44,897 bases of DNA from Pseudomonadota bacterium (GCA_023388075.1 JAEWGX010000086.1:1-44897); one strand, 5' to 3'; positions 1 through 8,659 are shown, numbered from the stretch's first letter. Translations and numbers: made by a program. The notes: a model not told the origin generated them from the letters alone.

Positions 1-1748
1 GGCAGCACCAGGTCCGCGAAGGCGACCGTCTCGGACTGGAACGCGTCGCACACGATCAGGAACGGCAGCTTGTACTCGCCGTCGTCGTCCTTTGCGTTGA
101 GCATCTCGCGCACCGCCGAGGTGTTCATCGTCGAGTTCCAGGCCATGTTGGCCATGAAGATCAGCAGCGTGTCGATCGGGTACGGATCACCCCTGACCGC
201 ATTGGTGATGACGTTGTGCATCATCCCGTGGGCCGAGAGCGGATACTCCCAGGAGAAGGCCTTGTCGATTCGGATCGGCGAGCCGTCCGGGTTGACGGCG
301 AGCTCCTCCGGATGCGCCGGGAAGCCGAGCGGCGCGGCCGGCAGCGGCGTGTTCGGCTGCACCTGCTCCGGGGTGTGGATGGTGCGGTAGTTGGGCACGA
401 TGTGGCGGGGGTAGGGCGCCTTGTGGCGGAAGCCGCCCGGCCGGTCGATGGTGCCGAGCACGCTCATCAGGATCGCGAGCGCGCGGATGGTCTGGAAGCC
501 GTTGGAGTGCGCGGCCAGGCCGCGCATCGCGTGAAATGCCACCGGCCGGCCGGTCACCGATTCGTGGCGCACGCCCCAGGCGTCGGTCCAGGCGATCGGC
601 AGCTCGAAGGCCTGCCCGAGCGCCGTCTCGCCGAGCTCGCGCGCCAGCTTGCGGATGCGCGCCGCCGGGATGCCGGTGATTCCCTCGGCCCATTCGGGCG
701 TGGATTCCGCCAGGCGGTCGCGCAGCAGCTGGAAGGACGGCGCGACCGGCGTGCCGTCGGCCAGCCGGTAGCTGCCCTCGAGGGCGGGCTCGATGTCCTG
801 CTCGTAGGCGTGACGAACGCTGCCGGTTTTCGCGTCCCACACCAGCTTGTTGTGCGGGTTGCGGCCGTCGCCGGGTGGGCCGGCGGCCGGGTCGAAGGCG
901 AAGAGGCCGTCGCGCTCGCCGCCATCCAGCACCACGAGCTGCGGCGCATTGGTGTAGCGGGCGAGGAACGCCCGGTCGATCAGGTCGGCGGCCAGCAGCT
1001 CGTGCAGCAGCGCGAGGAAGAGGGCGCCGTCGGTGCCGGGCCGGATCGGGATCCACTCGTCGGCCACGGCCGAATAGCCGGTGCGCACCGGGTTGATCGA
1101 GATGAACCGCCCGCCCGAACGCTTGAACTTGCTGATCGCCATCTTCAGCGGGTTGCTGTGATGGTCCTCGGCGGTGCCGATCATCACGAACAGCCGGGCC
1201 CGCTCCAGGTCGGGGCCGCCGAACTCCCAGAAGCTGCCGCCGATGGTGTAGATCATGCCGGCGGCCATGTTGACCGAGCAGAAGCCGCCGTGGGCCGCGT
1301 AGTTGGGCGTGCCGTAGTTCTTCGCGAAGAGGCCGGTGAGCGCCTGCATCTGGTCGCGCCCGGTGAAGAGCGCGAACTTGCGCGGGTCGGTGGCGCGGAT
1401 CTTCCCGAGGCGCTCCGTCATGATCTCGAAGGCGCGCTCCCAGGCGATCGGCTCGAACTCGCCCGCGCCGCGTGCCGAGCCGGGCTTGCGCAGCAGCGGC
1501 CGGGTCAGCCGGGCGGGCGAGTACTGCTTCATGATGCCCGCCGAGCCCTTGGCGCAGATCACGCCCTTGTTCAGCGGATGATCCGGGTTGCCGTCGATGT
1601 AGCGGACCTGCCCGTCGCGCAGGTGCACCCGGATTCCGCAGCGGCAGGCGCACATGTAGCAGGTGGTGGTCTTGACGTCGGTCTCGGCGCCCGGCAGCGG
1701 CGGTGCGAGCGGGTCGTGAACGGGGTCGCGGGAGAGGAATTTCGGCAT
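1..1748 (-). CDS. soeA: Molybdopterin oxidoreductase, probable sulfite dehydrogenase SoeA (partial)
   Basis: Large catalytic subunit of a complex-iron-sulfur molybdoenzyme. The 582 visible codons are the N-terminal part; the rest, and any soeB/soeC, lie left of the window. The start is the ATG at 1748. No twin-arginine signal is seen, which fits the cytoplasm-facing SoeABC type rather than exported PsrA/PhsA enzymes. A [4Fe-4S] motif is formed by Cys30, Cys33, Cys37 and Cys65 (CYMCACRCG ... GVICAKG). Cys157 in the segment NYAAHGGFCSVN sits where related enzymes carry the Mo-ligating cysteine. SoeABC oxidises sulfite to sulfate and passes electrons to quinone. The SoeA assignment rests on sequence resemblance plus xsc, apr and sat nearby; thiosulfate or polysulfide reductase-type subunits are the alternative. 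It is divergent from a LysR gene, with 98 bp between them. Confidence 0.72.
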   Translation of the reverse strand, partial: MPKFLSRDPVHDPLAPPLPGAETDVKTTTCYMCACRCGIRVHLRDGQVRYIDGNPDHPLNKGVICAKGSAGIMKQYSPARLTRPLLRKPGSARGAGEFEPIAWERAFEIMTERLGKIRATDPRKFALFTGRDQMQALTGLFAKNYGTPNYAAHGGFCSVNMAAGMIYTIGGSFWEFGGPDLERARLFVMIGTAEDHHSNPLKMAISKFKRSGGRFISINPVRTGYSAVADEWIPIRPGTDGALFLALLHELLAADLIDRAFLARYTNAPQLVVLDGGERDGLFAFDPAAGPPGDGRNPHNKLVWDAKTGSVRHAYEQDIEPALEGSYRLADGTPVAPSFQLLRDRLAESTPEWAEGITGIPAARIRKLARELGETALGQAFELPIAWTDAWGVRHESVTGRPVAFHAMRGLAAHSNGFQTIRALAILMSVLGTIDRPGGFRHKAPYPRHIVPNYRTIHTPEQVQPNTPLPAAPLGFPAHPEELAVNPDGSPIRIDKAFSWEYPLSAHGMMHNVITNAVRGDPYPIDTLLIFMANMAWNSTMNTSAVREMLNAKDDDGEYKLPFLIVCDAFQSETVAFADLVL

Positions 1749-1846
1749 GGAGTCCATCGGGGGAGAGCGCCTGCAGCGACAGCCTGCACGCGGGACGCCT
1801 ATGGTAGGGTGCGGCGTGAACGGCGAATCTCGAAATTCCTATCAAT

Positions 1847-2755
1847 ATGACCAGAAAATCCGCTCAATCCCCCAAGCGCGTGAAGCTGACCCTTCGCCAA
1901 CTGGAGGTGTTCCTTGCCACCGCGGGCGCCGGCTCCACGCGCGGCGCCGCGGAGCGGGTGTACCGCTCGCAGTCCGCGGCCAGCGGCTCGCTGCGCGAGC
2001 TCGAGGCCGCCCTCGGCACGCAGGTGTTCGACCGGATCGGCAAGCGATTGCTGCTGAACGAGCAGGGCCGCATCCTGCTTCCTCAGGCAGCTTCACTGCT
2101 CGATCAGGTTGCCGACCTGCAGCAGCAGTTCAACGACGCCCTGGCGTTGCCCTTGCGGGTGGCCGCCAGCCTGACGGCGGGCGAGTACGTGCTACCGAGT
2201 CTGCTGGCCCGTTGGAAGGTGGATCACCCCGCCAGCAGGCTGCAGTTGCGCATCATGAACAGCAGCGGCGTGATGGAGGCGGTCTCGGCCCTCGCTGCCG
2301 ACGTGGGGTTCATCGAGGGGCCGCAGACCCATGCCGACCTCCAGGTGTTTCCATGGATCGCGGATGACCTGATCATCGTCGCGTCGCCGCAGCATCCGCT
2401 GGCACGGACCGCACCGACCAATCGGCAGCTGCAGCGGGCCATCTGGGCCTTGCGCGAGCCCGGCTCGGGCACGCGCGAGGCAGCAGATCGCTGGCTTTTC
2501 GAGAGCCTGGGCCCGCTCCTGATCGAGTTCGAGGTGGACAGCACCGAGGCCCTGAAGCGCATCGCGGCGCAGGGCATCGCGCTGACATGCCTGCCCCGCC
2601 GCGCGGTGGAAGAGCAGCTGCTGTCCGGAGTTCTCGCGGAAGTACGCACGCGCCTTCCCAGGGCCACCCGCCGGCTTGCCATGGTCCTGCATCGTGGCCG
2701 CCGACCTTCCCGCAGCACCCGGGAGTTCATCGCGCTGTGCCGCGGCCTGGCTTGA
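1847..2755 (+). CDS. LysR-family regulator, CysL/CbbR-like, divergent from soeA
   Basis: DNA-binding transcriptional regulator of 302 residues, the usual LysR length. The N-terminal winged helix-turn-helix spans about residues 14-73 (LTLRQLEVFLATAGAGSTRG, then a recognition helix with SQSAASGSLRELE). The effector domain follows and carries GFIEG and REPGSGTRE, typical of the CysL/CbbR-like LysR branch that responds to sulfur or carbon metabolites. It is transcribed away from the molybdoenzyme gene, the classic layout for a LysR protein controlling its divergent neighbour. The regulatory target is therefore inferred to be soe; the effector (sulfite or APS would be reasonable) is not shown by the sequence. 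It ends 43 bp before the convergent IclR gene. Confidence 0.9.
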   Translation: MTRKSAQSPKRVKLTLRQLEVFLATAGAGSTRGAAERVYRSQSAASGSLRELEAALGTQVFDRIGKRLLLNEQGRILLPQAASLLDQVADLQQQFNDALALPLRVAASLTAGEYVLPSLLARWKVDHPASRLQLRIMNSSGVMEAVSALAADVGFIEGPQTHADLQVFPWIADDLIIVASPQHPLARTAPTNRQLQRAIWALREPGSGTREAADRWLFESLGPLLIEFEVDSTEALKRIAAQGIALTCLPRRAVEEQLLSGVLAEVRTRLPRATRRLAMVLHRGRRPSRSTREFIALCRGLA

Positions 2756-2798
2756 GGTCGAGCGACGGGTCGGAGCGACGACAGGTCTTGCGTTGCGC

Positions 2799-3611
2799 CT
2801 ACCCGAACGTGCGGGCCAGGGCGGTCGCGGCCTCGGTCAGCCTCGGCACGAACTCGATGGCACGCGCGAGCGGCAGGCGCGCCGTGGCCGCATGTACCGC
2901 CACCGCCGCCACCACCTCGCCGTCGGCCGTGCGCACCGGCACCGCCACGCAGGCGACGCCGAGGACGTACTCCTCGTTGTCGAGCGCGTAGCCGTTTGCC
3001 GCGATCCGATCGAGCTCTGCTGCGAGCAGCTGCCGATCGCAGATGGTGCGCTCGGTGTGGCGAGTCAGGGAGAGCGCCTCGATGAGGAGCGCCCGCTCGG
3101 CTGCCGGCTTGAACGCGAGGAGCAGCTTGCCGCTCGCGCTGCAGTGGACCGGCAGCGCGGTGCCGATCGGCAGGTGCAGTCGCAACGGCCAGCTCGCCTC
3201 GATCCGGTCGATGTAGGTGAGCTCGCCCTTGGCCAGCATCGCGAGGTTGCAGGTCTCGCCGACCTCGTCGACCAGGCGGCGCAGGATGGCCCGCCGTACG
3301 CCGGCGACGGAATCGTGCCGCAGGATGGCCAGCCCGAAGCTCGAGAGCCGGGGGCCGGGGGCATAGGCACGTCCGCCGGATTCACGAATCACCAGCCGGG
3401 CGTCCTCGAAGAGCGAGAGGGTGCGGTAGAGCGATGCCTTCGGCAGGCCGGTGGCCTGCATCAGCTCGGCCAGGGTGGCCGGCTTGCCGCGTCCCACCAG
3501 GCACTCCAGGACGGCGAACGCCTTCAGCGTAGAGGAATTCTCCGCCGCCGACTCGGGCCGGGCACGCTCGCTCGTGGCCACCGCGGACGCAATCTGGACG
3601 AGGTTCCGCAT
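2799..3611 (-). CDS. IclR-family transcriptional regulator, divergent from xsc
   Basis: A 270-residue IclR-type regulator. The N-terminal winged HTH is at about residues 28-90 (STLKAFAVLECLVGRGKPAT, then TGLPKASLYRTLSLFEDARL). The C-terminal effector-binding domain shows the family stretch LPVHCSASGKLLLAF and ends with a segment rich in Ala and Val (GEVVAAVAVHAATARLP). It starts at the ATG at 3611 and is separated by 159 bp from the divergent xsc gene, which makes it the natural candidate for xsc control. A GTTC-N9-GAAC inverted repeat at 3654-3670 in that gap resembles known IclR operators. The ligand is unknown; sulfoacetaldehyde or another sulfonate intermediate is an inference from position. 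Confidence 0.92.
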   Translation of the reverse strand: MRNLVQIASAVATSERARPESAAENSSTLKAFAVLECLVGRGKPATLAELMQATGLPKASLYRTLSLFEDARLVIRESGGRAYAPGPRLSSFGLAILRHDSVAGVRRAILRRLVDEVGETCNLAMLAKGELTYIDRIEASWPLRLHLPIGTALPVHCSASGKLLLAFKPAAERALLIEALSLTRHTERTICDRQLLAAELDRIAANGYALDNEEYVLGVACVAVPVRTADGEVVAAVAVHAATARLPLARAIEFVPRLTEAATALARTFG

Positions 3612-3653
3612 GCCTGCAGCTTAGCGCGTCTGTTCCCTACAAGCAATCGAAAT

Positions 3654-3670
3654 GTTCTGTTTAGTGGAAC
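3654..3670. promoter_or_regulatory. Candidate IclR operator between iclR and xsc
   Basis: The 17-bp sequence GTTCTGTTTAGTGGAAC is an inverted repeat with GTTC and GAAC arms and a 9-bp spacer. IclR-type proteins often bind GTTC/GAAC-armed palindromes. It lies in the divergent gap, just upstream of a plausible xsc promoter, 43 bp from the iclR start and 100 bp from the xsc start. Binding is inferred, not seen. Confidence 0.45.
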
Positions 3671-3678
3671 GATGGGGG

Positions 3679-3707
3679 TTGTTCGGCAGGCGACTATGGA
3701 CTATTTT
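3679..3707 (+). promoter_or_regulatory. Candidate sigma70-type promoter of xsc
   Basis: A TTGTTC box (3679-3684) is followed after exactly 17 bp by TATTTT (3702-3707). This agrees with sigma70 spacing and moderately with the consensus hexamers. It would start transcription around 3714, about 57 nt before the xsc start codon. The candidate IclR palindrome ends 8 bp upstream of the -35 box. Confidence 0.4.
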
Positions 3708-3770
3708 TACCCTTCCGAGATGTTTCGTCTCACTTGACGACGCGCCAGCCGGTCACAGGAGGACTCCGCG

Positions 3771-5573
3771 ATGAATGACATGAAGCAACGCGATCTTAAG
3801 CAACGGCAGCGCCAGGTGGTGCAGGGCAAGGTATCGATGACGCCGTCGGAGGCCTTCGTCGAGACCCTCGTGGCGCAGGGCGTGACGGATGTATTCGGGA
3901 TCGTGGGCTCGGCCTTCATGGACGCGCTGGACATCTTCCCCGCCGCCGGCATCCGCTTCATCCCGGTCGCGCACGAGCAGGGCGCCGCCCACATGGCTGA
4001 CGGCTACTCGCGGGTCTCCGGCCGCCACGGTGTCTGCATCGCGCAGAACGGTCCCGGCATCACCAACTTCGTGACCGGGATCGCGGCAGCCTATTGGGCC
4101 CACTCGCCGGTGGTCTTCATCACGCCGGAGACCGGCTCGATGACGCTGGGGCTGGGCGGGTTCCAGGAGACCGAGCAGTTGCCGATCTTCTCCAAGATCA
4201 CGAAGCACCAGTCGCACGTGATGAATCCAGCGCGGATGGCCGAGCTCACCAGCCGCGCCTTCGACCGCGCGATGCTGGAGATGGGGCCGGCGCAGGTCAA
4301 CATTCCGCGCGACTACTTCTACGGCACCATCGAGACGCGCATCCCGGAGCCCATCCGGATCGGCCGGGGCGCGGGCGACGACGCCGCCCTCGACGAGGCG
4401 GCGCGGTTGCTGGCGGAGGCGAAGTTCCCGGTGATCCTGGCCGGCGGCGGTGTGATCATGTCCCGGGGCGACCGGGAAGCGGTGCAGCTCGCGGAGCTGC
4501 TGCACGCCCCGGTCGCCTGCAGCTACCTGCACAACGACGCCTTTCCGGCGTCGCATCCGCTCTGGGTCGGGCCGCTGGGCTACCAGGGCTCGAAGGCGGC
4601 GATGAAGCTGATCGCCAAGGCCGACGTCGTGCTGGCCCTCGGCACGCGGCTCGGGCCCTTCGGTACCCTGCCTCAGTACGGCCTGGAGTACTGGCCCGCC
4701 GACGCGAAGATCGTGCAGGTCGATGCCGACGCGCGGATGCTGGGCCTGGTCAAGCCCATCTCCGTGGGGATCAACGGCGACGCCCGCGCGGCGGCCCAGG
4801 CGTTGATCACCCGACTGCAGGGGCGGCAGCTCGCGTGCCAGCAGAACCGGGACCAGCGCGACGCGACGCTCAAGGCCGAGAAGCAGGCCTGGGAGAAGGA
4901 GCTGGATGCCTGGACCCACGAGACCGATCCCTACTCGATCGAAATCAGCAAGTCCAGCAGCCACATGCATCCGCGCCAGATGCTGCGCGAGCTGGAGAAG
5001 GCGATGCCCAAGCGCGCGATGGTCTCCACCGACATCGGCAACATCTGCTCGGTGAGCAACAGCTACCTGCGCTTCGACGAGCCGCGCTCGATGTTCGCGG
5101 CGATGAGCTTCGGCAACTGCGGCTATGCCTTCCCGGTCATCTGCGGCGCGAAGCTCGCAGCGCCGGACCGGCCGGCGATCGCCTATGTCGGTGACGGCGC
5201 CTGGGGCATCAGCCTGAACGAGCTGCTCACCTGCGCGCGCGAGAAGATCGGCGTCACCGTGGTGCTCTTCAACAACGGCCAGTGGGGCGCCGAGAAGAAG
5301 AACCACGTGGACTTCTATTCGCAGCGCTACCAGGGCGTGGAGCTGGACAACCCGAGCTGGGCGGGCGTGGCGCGCGCGTTCGGCTGCGAGGGCATCACCG
5401 TGGACAAGCTGTCGGACGTCGGCGCGGCGCTGGCCCAAGGCGTGAAGAACCAGTCCGAAGGCAAGACCACGGTGCTGGAGATGATGGTCACCAAGGAGCT
5501 CGGGGATCCGTTCCGCCGCGACGCGCTCAGCAAGCCGGTAAGATTGCTGGACAAGTACAAGGACTTCACCTAA
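3771..5573 (+). CDS. xsc: Sulfoacetaldehyde acetyltransferase
   Basis: ThDP-dependent enzyme that converts sulfoacetaldehyde and phosphate to acetyl phosphate and sulfite, the desulfonating step for taurine, isethionate, sulfoacetate and related C2 sulfonates. The 600 residues match Xsc length and show its distinctive stretches: FGIVGSAFMDALDIFPAAGI, HEQGAAHMADGYSRVSGRHG with the cofactor-activating Glu near residue 69, and TPETGSMTLGLGGFQETEQL. The ThDP/Mg motif is GDGAWGISLNEL near residue 474, closed by LFNNGQWGAEKKNHVDFY. These separate it from acetolactate synthase and glyoxylate carboligase. The start is chosen for its AGGAGG box 8 bp upstream; an internal Met at residue 23 is an alternative. 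No pta or taurine-deaminating gene is in the window, so supply of sulfoacetaldehyde and use of acetyl phosphate depend on genes elsewhere. Confidence 0.95.
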   Translation: MNDMKQRDLKQRQRQVVQGKVSMTPSEAFVETLVAQGVTDVFGIVGSAFMDALDIFPAAGIRFIPVAHEQGAAHMADGYSRVSGRHGVCIAQNGPGITNFVTGIAAAYWAHSPVVFITPETGSMTLGLGGFQETEQLPIFSKITKHQSHVMNPARMAELTSRAFDRAMLEMGPAQVNIPRDYFYGTIETRIPEPIRIGRGAGDDAALDEAARLLAEAKFPVILAGGGVIMSRGDREAVQLAELLHAPVACSYLHNDAFPASHPLWVGPLGYQGSKAAMKLIAKADVVLALGTRLGPFGTLPQYGLEYWPADAKIVQVDADARMLGLVKPISVGINGDARAAAQALITRLQGRQLACQQNRDQRDATLKAEKQAWEKELDAWTHETDPYSIEISKSSSHMHPRQMLRELEKAMPKRAMVSTDIGNICSVSNSYLRFDEPRSMFAAMSFGNCGYAFPVICGAKLAAPDRPAIAYVGDGAWGISLNELLTCAREKIGVTVVLFNNGQWGAEKKNHVDFYSQRYQGVELDNPSWAGVARAFGCEGITVDKLSDVGAALAQGVKNQSEGKTTVLEMMVTKELGDPFRRDALSKPVRLLDKYKDFT

Positions 5574-5586
5574 AGGATCCCCCATC

Positions 5587-6576
5587 GTGAGTTGCAAGTT
5601 GCCTTCGGTTCGCGCGACCTTCCGGATCACCCTGCTCGCCGGGATGGCGCTCGCCATCGCCCCGGCCCCGGCAGCCGCCCAGGCCTACCCGGACCAGCCG
5701 ATCCGGCTGGTGATCCCGTTCACTCCGGGCGGCGGCACGGACAACCTGTCGCGCCTCGTCGGCAACAAGCTCTCCGAAGCGAACCGCTGGACCATCGTGA
5801 TGGAGAACAAGGCCGGGGCCTCCGGCACCATCGGTATCGCCGAGGCGGTCAAGGCGAAGCCGGACGGCTACACCATCGTGATGGGGCAGGCGGACAACCT
5901 GGCGGTGGCGCCGCTGCTCAACAAGGCGGTCACCTACGATCCGCAGAAGGACCTGCGCCCGGTGGCGCACGTGGCCGACGTGCCGATCATCCTCCTGACC
6001 TCGGCGGCCAAGCCCTACAAGACCCTGGCGGACCTGATAGCAGCCGCGAAGGCCAAGCCGGGCAGCATCACGTTCGCGTCGGCCGGCGCCGGGACCGTGT
6101 CGCACCTCATGGGCGAGCTGTTCGCATCGACGGCGGGTATCGACATCCGCCACGTCCCGTACAAGGGCTCGGCGCCCGCGCTCGCGGATCTGCTGGGCGG
6201 GCACGTGGACCTCATGACGTCGTCGGTCTCCTCGGCCGTGGCCCAGATCAAGGCCGGCAAGGCGCGCGGGCTCGCGGTGAGCACCGCGCGCCGCAGCAGC
6301 GTCCTGCCCGACGTGCCCACCGTCGCCGAATCCGGCTACCCCGGCTTCGACGTGGCCACCTGGTACGGCCTGTATGCGCCGGCCGGCGTACCCGATGCCG
6401 TCGTCACGACGCTCAACGCGGAAGTGGCGAAGGTGCTGCCGCAGCTGCGCGACGCGATCAACGGGCAGGGCGGCGAGATCCGCCCGATGAGCGCCAGCGC
6501 GTTCGGGGACCTGCTGAAGACCGACGTCGAGAAGTGGCGCGGCGTCATCAAGGCCGGCAACATCACGCTCGAGTAG
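5587..6576 (+). CDS. Bug/TctC-family periplasmic solute-binding protein next to xsc
   Basis: A 329-residue extracytoplasmic binding protein of the tripartite tricarboxylate transporter type. It starts with GTG only 13 bp after the xsc stop. An N-terminal export signal (hydrophobic core LLAGMALAIAPAPAAA, probable cleavage after AQA) precedes the mature start YPDQPIRLVIPFTPGGGTDN, the hallmark beta-strand and ligand loop of Bug proteins. The domain continues to the family C-terminus (DVEKWRGVIKAGNI). No tctA/tctB membrane subunits are in the window, which is common for Bug genes in Burkholderiales. Co-location with xsc suggests that it captures a sulfonate or sulfonate precursor; this is inference. 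Its last 14 bp overlap the 3' end of the convergent LysR gene. Confidence 0.92.
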   Translation: MSCKLPSVRATFRITLLAGMALAIAPAPAAAQAYPDQPIRLVIPFTPGGGTDNLSRLVGNKLSEANRWTIVMENKAGASGTIGIAEAVKAKPDGYTIVMGQADNLAVAPLLNKAVTYDPQKDLRPVAHVADVPIILLTSAAKPYKTLADLIAAAKAKPGSITFASAGAGTVSHLMGELFASTAGIDIRHVPYKGSAPALADLLGGHVDLMTSSVSSAVAQIKAGKARGLAVSTARRSSVLPDVPTVAESGYPGFDVATWYGLYAPAGVPDAVVTTLNAEVAKVLPQLRDAINGQGGEIRPMSASAFGDLLKTDVEKWRGVIKAGNITLE

Positions 6577-7519
6577 TCCCGGAGCTCGGAGGGCCTGCGT
6601 CGCCGGCGGACTCGGCCCCGCTCCAGCGCGCCGCGGAAGCCCTCAACCGCTCCACGAAGGCCTTGGCCGCGCCCGGCAGCGTCTGCAGATCCCGCACGAC
6701 GATTCGGATCTGCGGATGCGCCCATTCCTCGGCGAGCGGGATGAAGACGAGATCGTAGATCCTGCCATGCGAGCGCTCCATGAAGGCGGGCACCACGCCG
6801 ATCCCGAGACCGCTCGCGATCATCCGGCAACTGGCGTCGAACCCGTGGACGCGGATGCGGGTGTGCTTGGCGACCGGAAACTGGCGCGCGGCGCTGTCCA
6901 GCAACTGCGCGAGGGCCGACGTCTTGCCGGGATCCACCTGGTCGTAGCGCAGCGTTTCGGCGTAGGTGATCGATTCGCGGCCGGCCAGCGAATGGCCGCG
7001 AGGCACGACGACGCACAGGTCGTAGGCGCGGTAGGGGAAGAGCTGCAGGCCTTCCTGGCTGGTGAAGTAGGGCGCCACGCCCACGTCGGCACGGCCTTCG
7101 GCCACGTCCCGGAAGACAACCGGCGTCTCCTGCTCCTCCAGGTCGATGCGCACATGGCGGTTCGCGCGGGTGAAGGCCTGCAGGTCGTCGGTCAGTCCGG
7201 CGGAAAGGGCGGAGGAGCTGGCGCGGACCCGGATGTGCCCGCGCACGCCCTCGTTGTACTCCACCATCTCGGCCTGCATCCGGTCGATGGCCTGTTGGAT
7301 CATCCGCGCGTGGTGAGCCAACGCCTCGCCTGCCGGCGTCGGCGTGATGCCGCGCCGGCCACGGTCGACCAGGGCGACGCCGAACAACTCTTCCAGGTCG
7401 GCCAGCCGCTTGCTCACCGCCGATGCGACGATGTTCTGCCGTTGCGCCGCCTTCGCGATGCTTCCCTCCTCGATCACTGCCAGGTACAGGAGGGCGGAGG
7501 TGAGATTGAACTTGCGCAT
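6563..7519 (-). CDS. LysR-family regulator divergent from the SMP-30/TRAP operon
   Basis: A 318-residue LysR protein. The start is the ATG at 7519 (MRKFNLTSALLYLAVIEEGS). The winged HTH covers residues 1-65 (SIAKAAQRQNIVASAVSKRL), and the effector-binding domain follows with RVRASSSALSAGL and later GLGIGVVPAFMERS. It belongs to the large group of LysR proteins controlling catabolic and transport operons and is divergent from the SMP-30 gene. A 7+3+7 perfect palindrome lies 14 bp upstream of its start codon, and a near copy lies in front of the HMG-CoA-lyase-like gene. It therefore probably controls both halves of the catabolic unit and itself. Confidence 0.92.
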   Translation of the reverse strand: MRKFNLTSALLYLAVIEEGSIAKAAQRQNIVASAVSKRLADLEELFGVALVDRGRRGITPTPAGEALAHHARMIQQAIDRMQAEMVEYNEGVRGHIRVRASSSALSAGLTDDLQAFTRANRHVRIDLEEQETPVVFRDVAEGRADVGVAPYFTSQEGLQLFPYRAYDLCVVVPRGHSLAGRESITYAETLRYDQVDPGKTSALAQLLDSAARQFPVAKHTRIRVHGFDASCRMIASGLGIGVVPAFMERSHGRIYDLVFIPLAEEWAHPQIRIVVRDLQTLPGAAKAFVERLRASAARWSGAESAGDAGPPSSGTTRA

Positions 7520-7532
7520 GTCATCCTGGAGG

Positions 7533-7572
7533 CATCTCGTTTCGAGATGGTACCCCTTCTGAATGAGCGCTT
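7533..7572 (+). promoter_or_regulatory. Candidate LysR operator, copy 1 (lysR/SMP-30 gap)
   Basis: The core CATCTCGTTTCGAGATG (7533-7549) is a perfect 7-3-7 palindrome, followed by GTACC and a tail ending GCGCTT. The whole 40-bp segment is repeated with 32 identical positions at 11600-11639, in the same orientation. The palindrome has the size and spacing of a LysR recognition site and sits between the LysR gene and the divergent operon it should control. Confidence 0.6.
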
Positions 7573-7699
7573 GCCGCGCTGCGAGGCAAAAGGGACCATA
7601 CCGCCTCCCTGCCGAGCGTGGCGGCGATCGTCCCGCCAGCGGAGCGCGCACGCCGCTCCGCCGCCCGAGAATCCAGCACTTCGAAGGATCGCAAGAGAC

Positions 7700-8659
7700 A
7701 TGCTCAAGCTTGAAGTAGACGACCTGACGTTCGTCGGCGAAGGTCTGGAGCGCCCCGAAACCGTGCTTGCCACTCGTTCGGGCGACATCTTCATGCCGGA
7801 CAAGCGGGGAGGCATCAGCGTGATCCGTGCCGATGGCCGGACCGAGCTCATCCTGGCGCGGAACGCGCCTGCCGGATTCATGCCGAACGGATTCGCGCTC
7901 CTGAAGGACCGGAGCTTCCTGATCGCCGACCTTGGCAATGGCGGCGTGTGGCACATGTCCCCGGACGGGCATCTGGTCCCCCGCCTGCTGGAGATCGACG
8001 GCCGGCCGCTCGAGCCGACCAATTTCGTCGGCATCGATGCCGCGGGCCGCACGTGGGTTTCCGTGAGCACGCGGCTGGTGCCTCGCGAGCAATCGATGCG
8101 CAAGGGCCATGCGGATGGCTACATCATCCTCATCGATGACGCCGGCGCGCGCGTGGTCGCCGAAGGCATTGGCTTCACGAACGAAGCCATTGTCGATCCG
8201 AGCGGGCAGTGGCTCTACGTCAACGAGACGATCGCGCGTTGCACCAGCCGCTTCCCGATCGCGGCCGACGGCAGCCTCGGCAAGCGAGAGGTCTTCGCGC
8301 AGTACGGCGCTGGCACCTGGCCGGACGGATTCGCCTTCGACGAGGAGGGTGCCGTCTGGATCGTCAGCGTGGTGAGCAATCGGGTGATCCGCGCGACGCC
8401 CGACGGCACGCAGCACGTGATCCTCGAGGACGCGGATCCCGACCACCTCCAGGTCTGCGAAGAGGCGTTCCAGAATGGAACCTACAATCGCAAGGACCAT
8501 CTGGACTCGGGCGGGAAGCGACGGCTGGGCAATCTCTCGGGCATCGGATTCGGCGGGCCGGACCTCAGGACGGTCTATCTCGGGTCGCTGTTCGGCCGGC
8601 AGATCGCCACCTTCAGGTCCCCGGTCGCGGGCGCCAAGCCGGTGCAGTGGGAATTCTGA
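7700..8659 (+). CDS. SMP-30/gluconolactonase-like beta-propeller protein
   Basis: A 319-residue protein of the SMP-30/gluconolactonase/LRE family, six-bladed propellers that usually hydrolyse sugar or related lactones with a divalent metal. Family features include the opening VGEGLERPETVL, FMPNGFALLKDRSFLIADLG, GFTNEAIVDPSGQWLYVNET and PDGFAFDEEGAVWIVS. Their Glu, Asn and Asp residues occupy positions expected for metal binding. There is no signal peptide, so it is probably cytoplasmic. The start is the ATG at 7700. It heads a run with the TRAP transporter 52 bp downstream, so it probably acts on the imported compound or its first product. The true substrate cannot be read from the sequence. 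Confidence 0.85.
   Translation: MLKLEVDDLTFVGEGLERPETVLATRSGDIFMPDKRGGISVIRADGRTELILARNAPAGFMPNGFALLKDRSFLIADLGNGGVWHMSPDGHLVPRLLEIDGRPLEPTNFVGIDAAGRTWVSVSTRLVPREQSMRKGHADGYIILIDDAGARVVAEGIGFTNEAIVDPSGQWLYVNETIARCTSRFPIAADGSLGKREVFAQYGAGTWPDGFAFDEEGAVWIVSVVSNRVIRATPDGTQHVILEDADPDHLQVCEEAFQNGTYNRKDHLDSGGKRRLGNLSGIGFGGPDLRTVYLGSLFGRQIATFRSPVAGAKPVQWEF

Noticed and set aside
1..1748. Assimilatory nitrate reductase or formate dehydrogenase for the left-edge molybdoenzyme
   Set aside because: The N-terminal cluster motif, putative Cys ligand context and sulfur-gene neighbourhood fit the Psr/Phs/Soe group better. The choice within that group remains open.
216..1850. A 544-codon plus-strand frame opposite the molybdoenzyme gene
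   Set aside because: The minus strand carries the [4Fe-4S] motif and molybdopterin fold continuously to the window edge; the plus frame has no family features.
3771..5573. Acetolactate synthase or glyoxylate carboligase for the ThDP enzyme
   Set aside because: The stretches TPETGSMTLGLGGFQETEQL and NNGQWGAEKKNHVDFY are specific to Xsc, and no acetolactate synthase small subunit follows.
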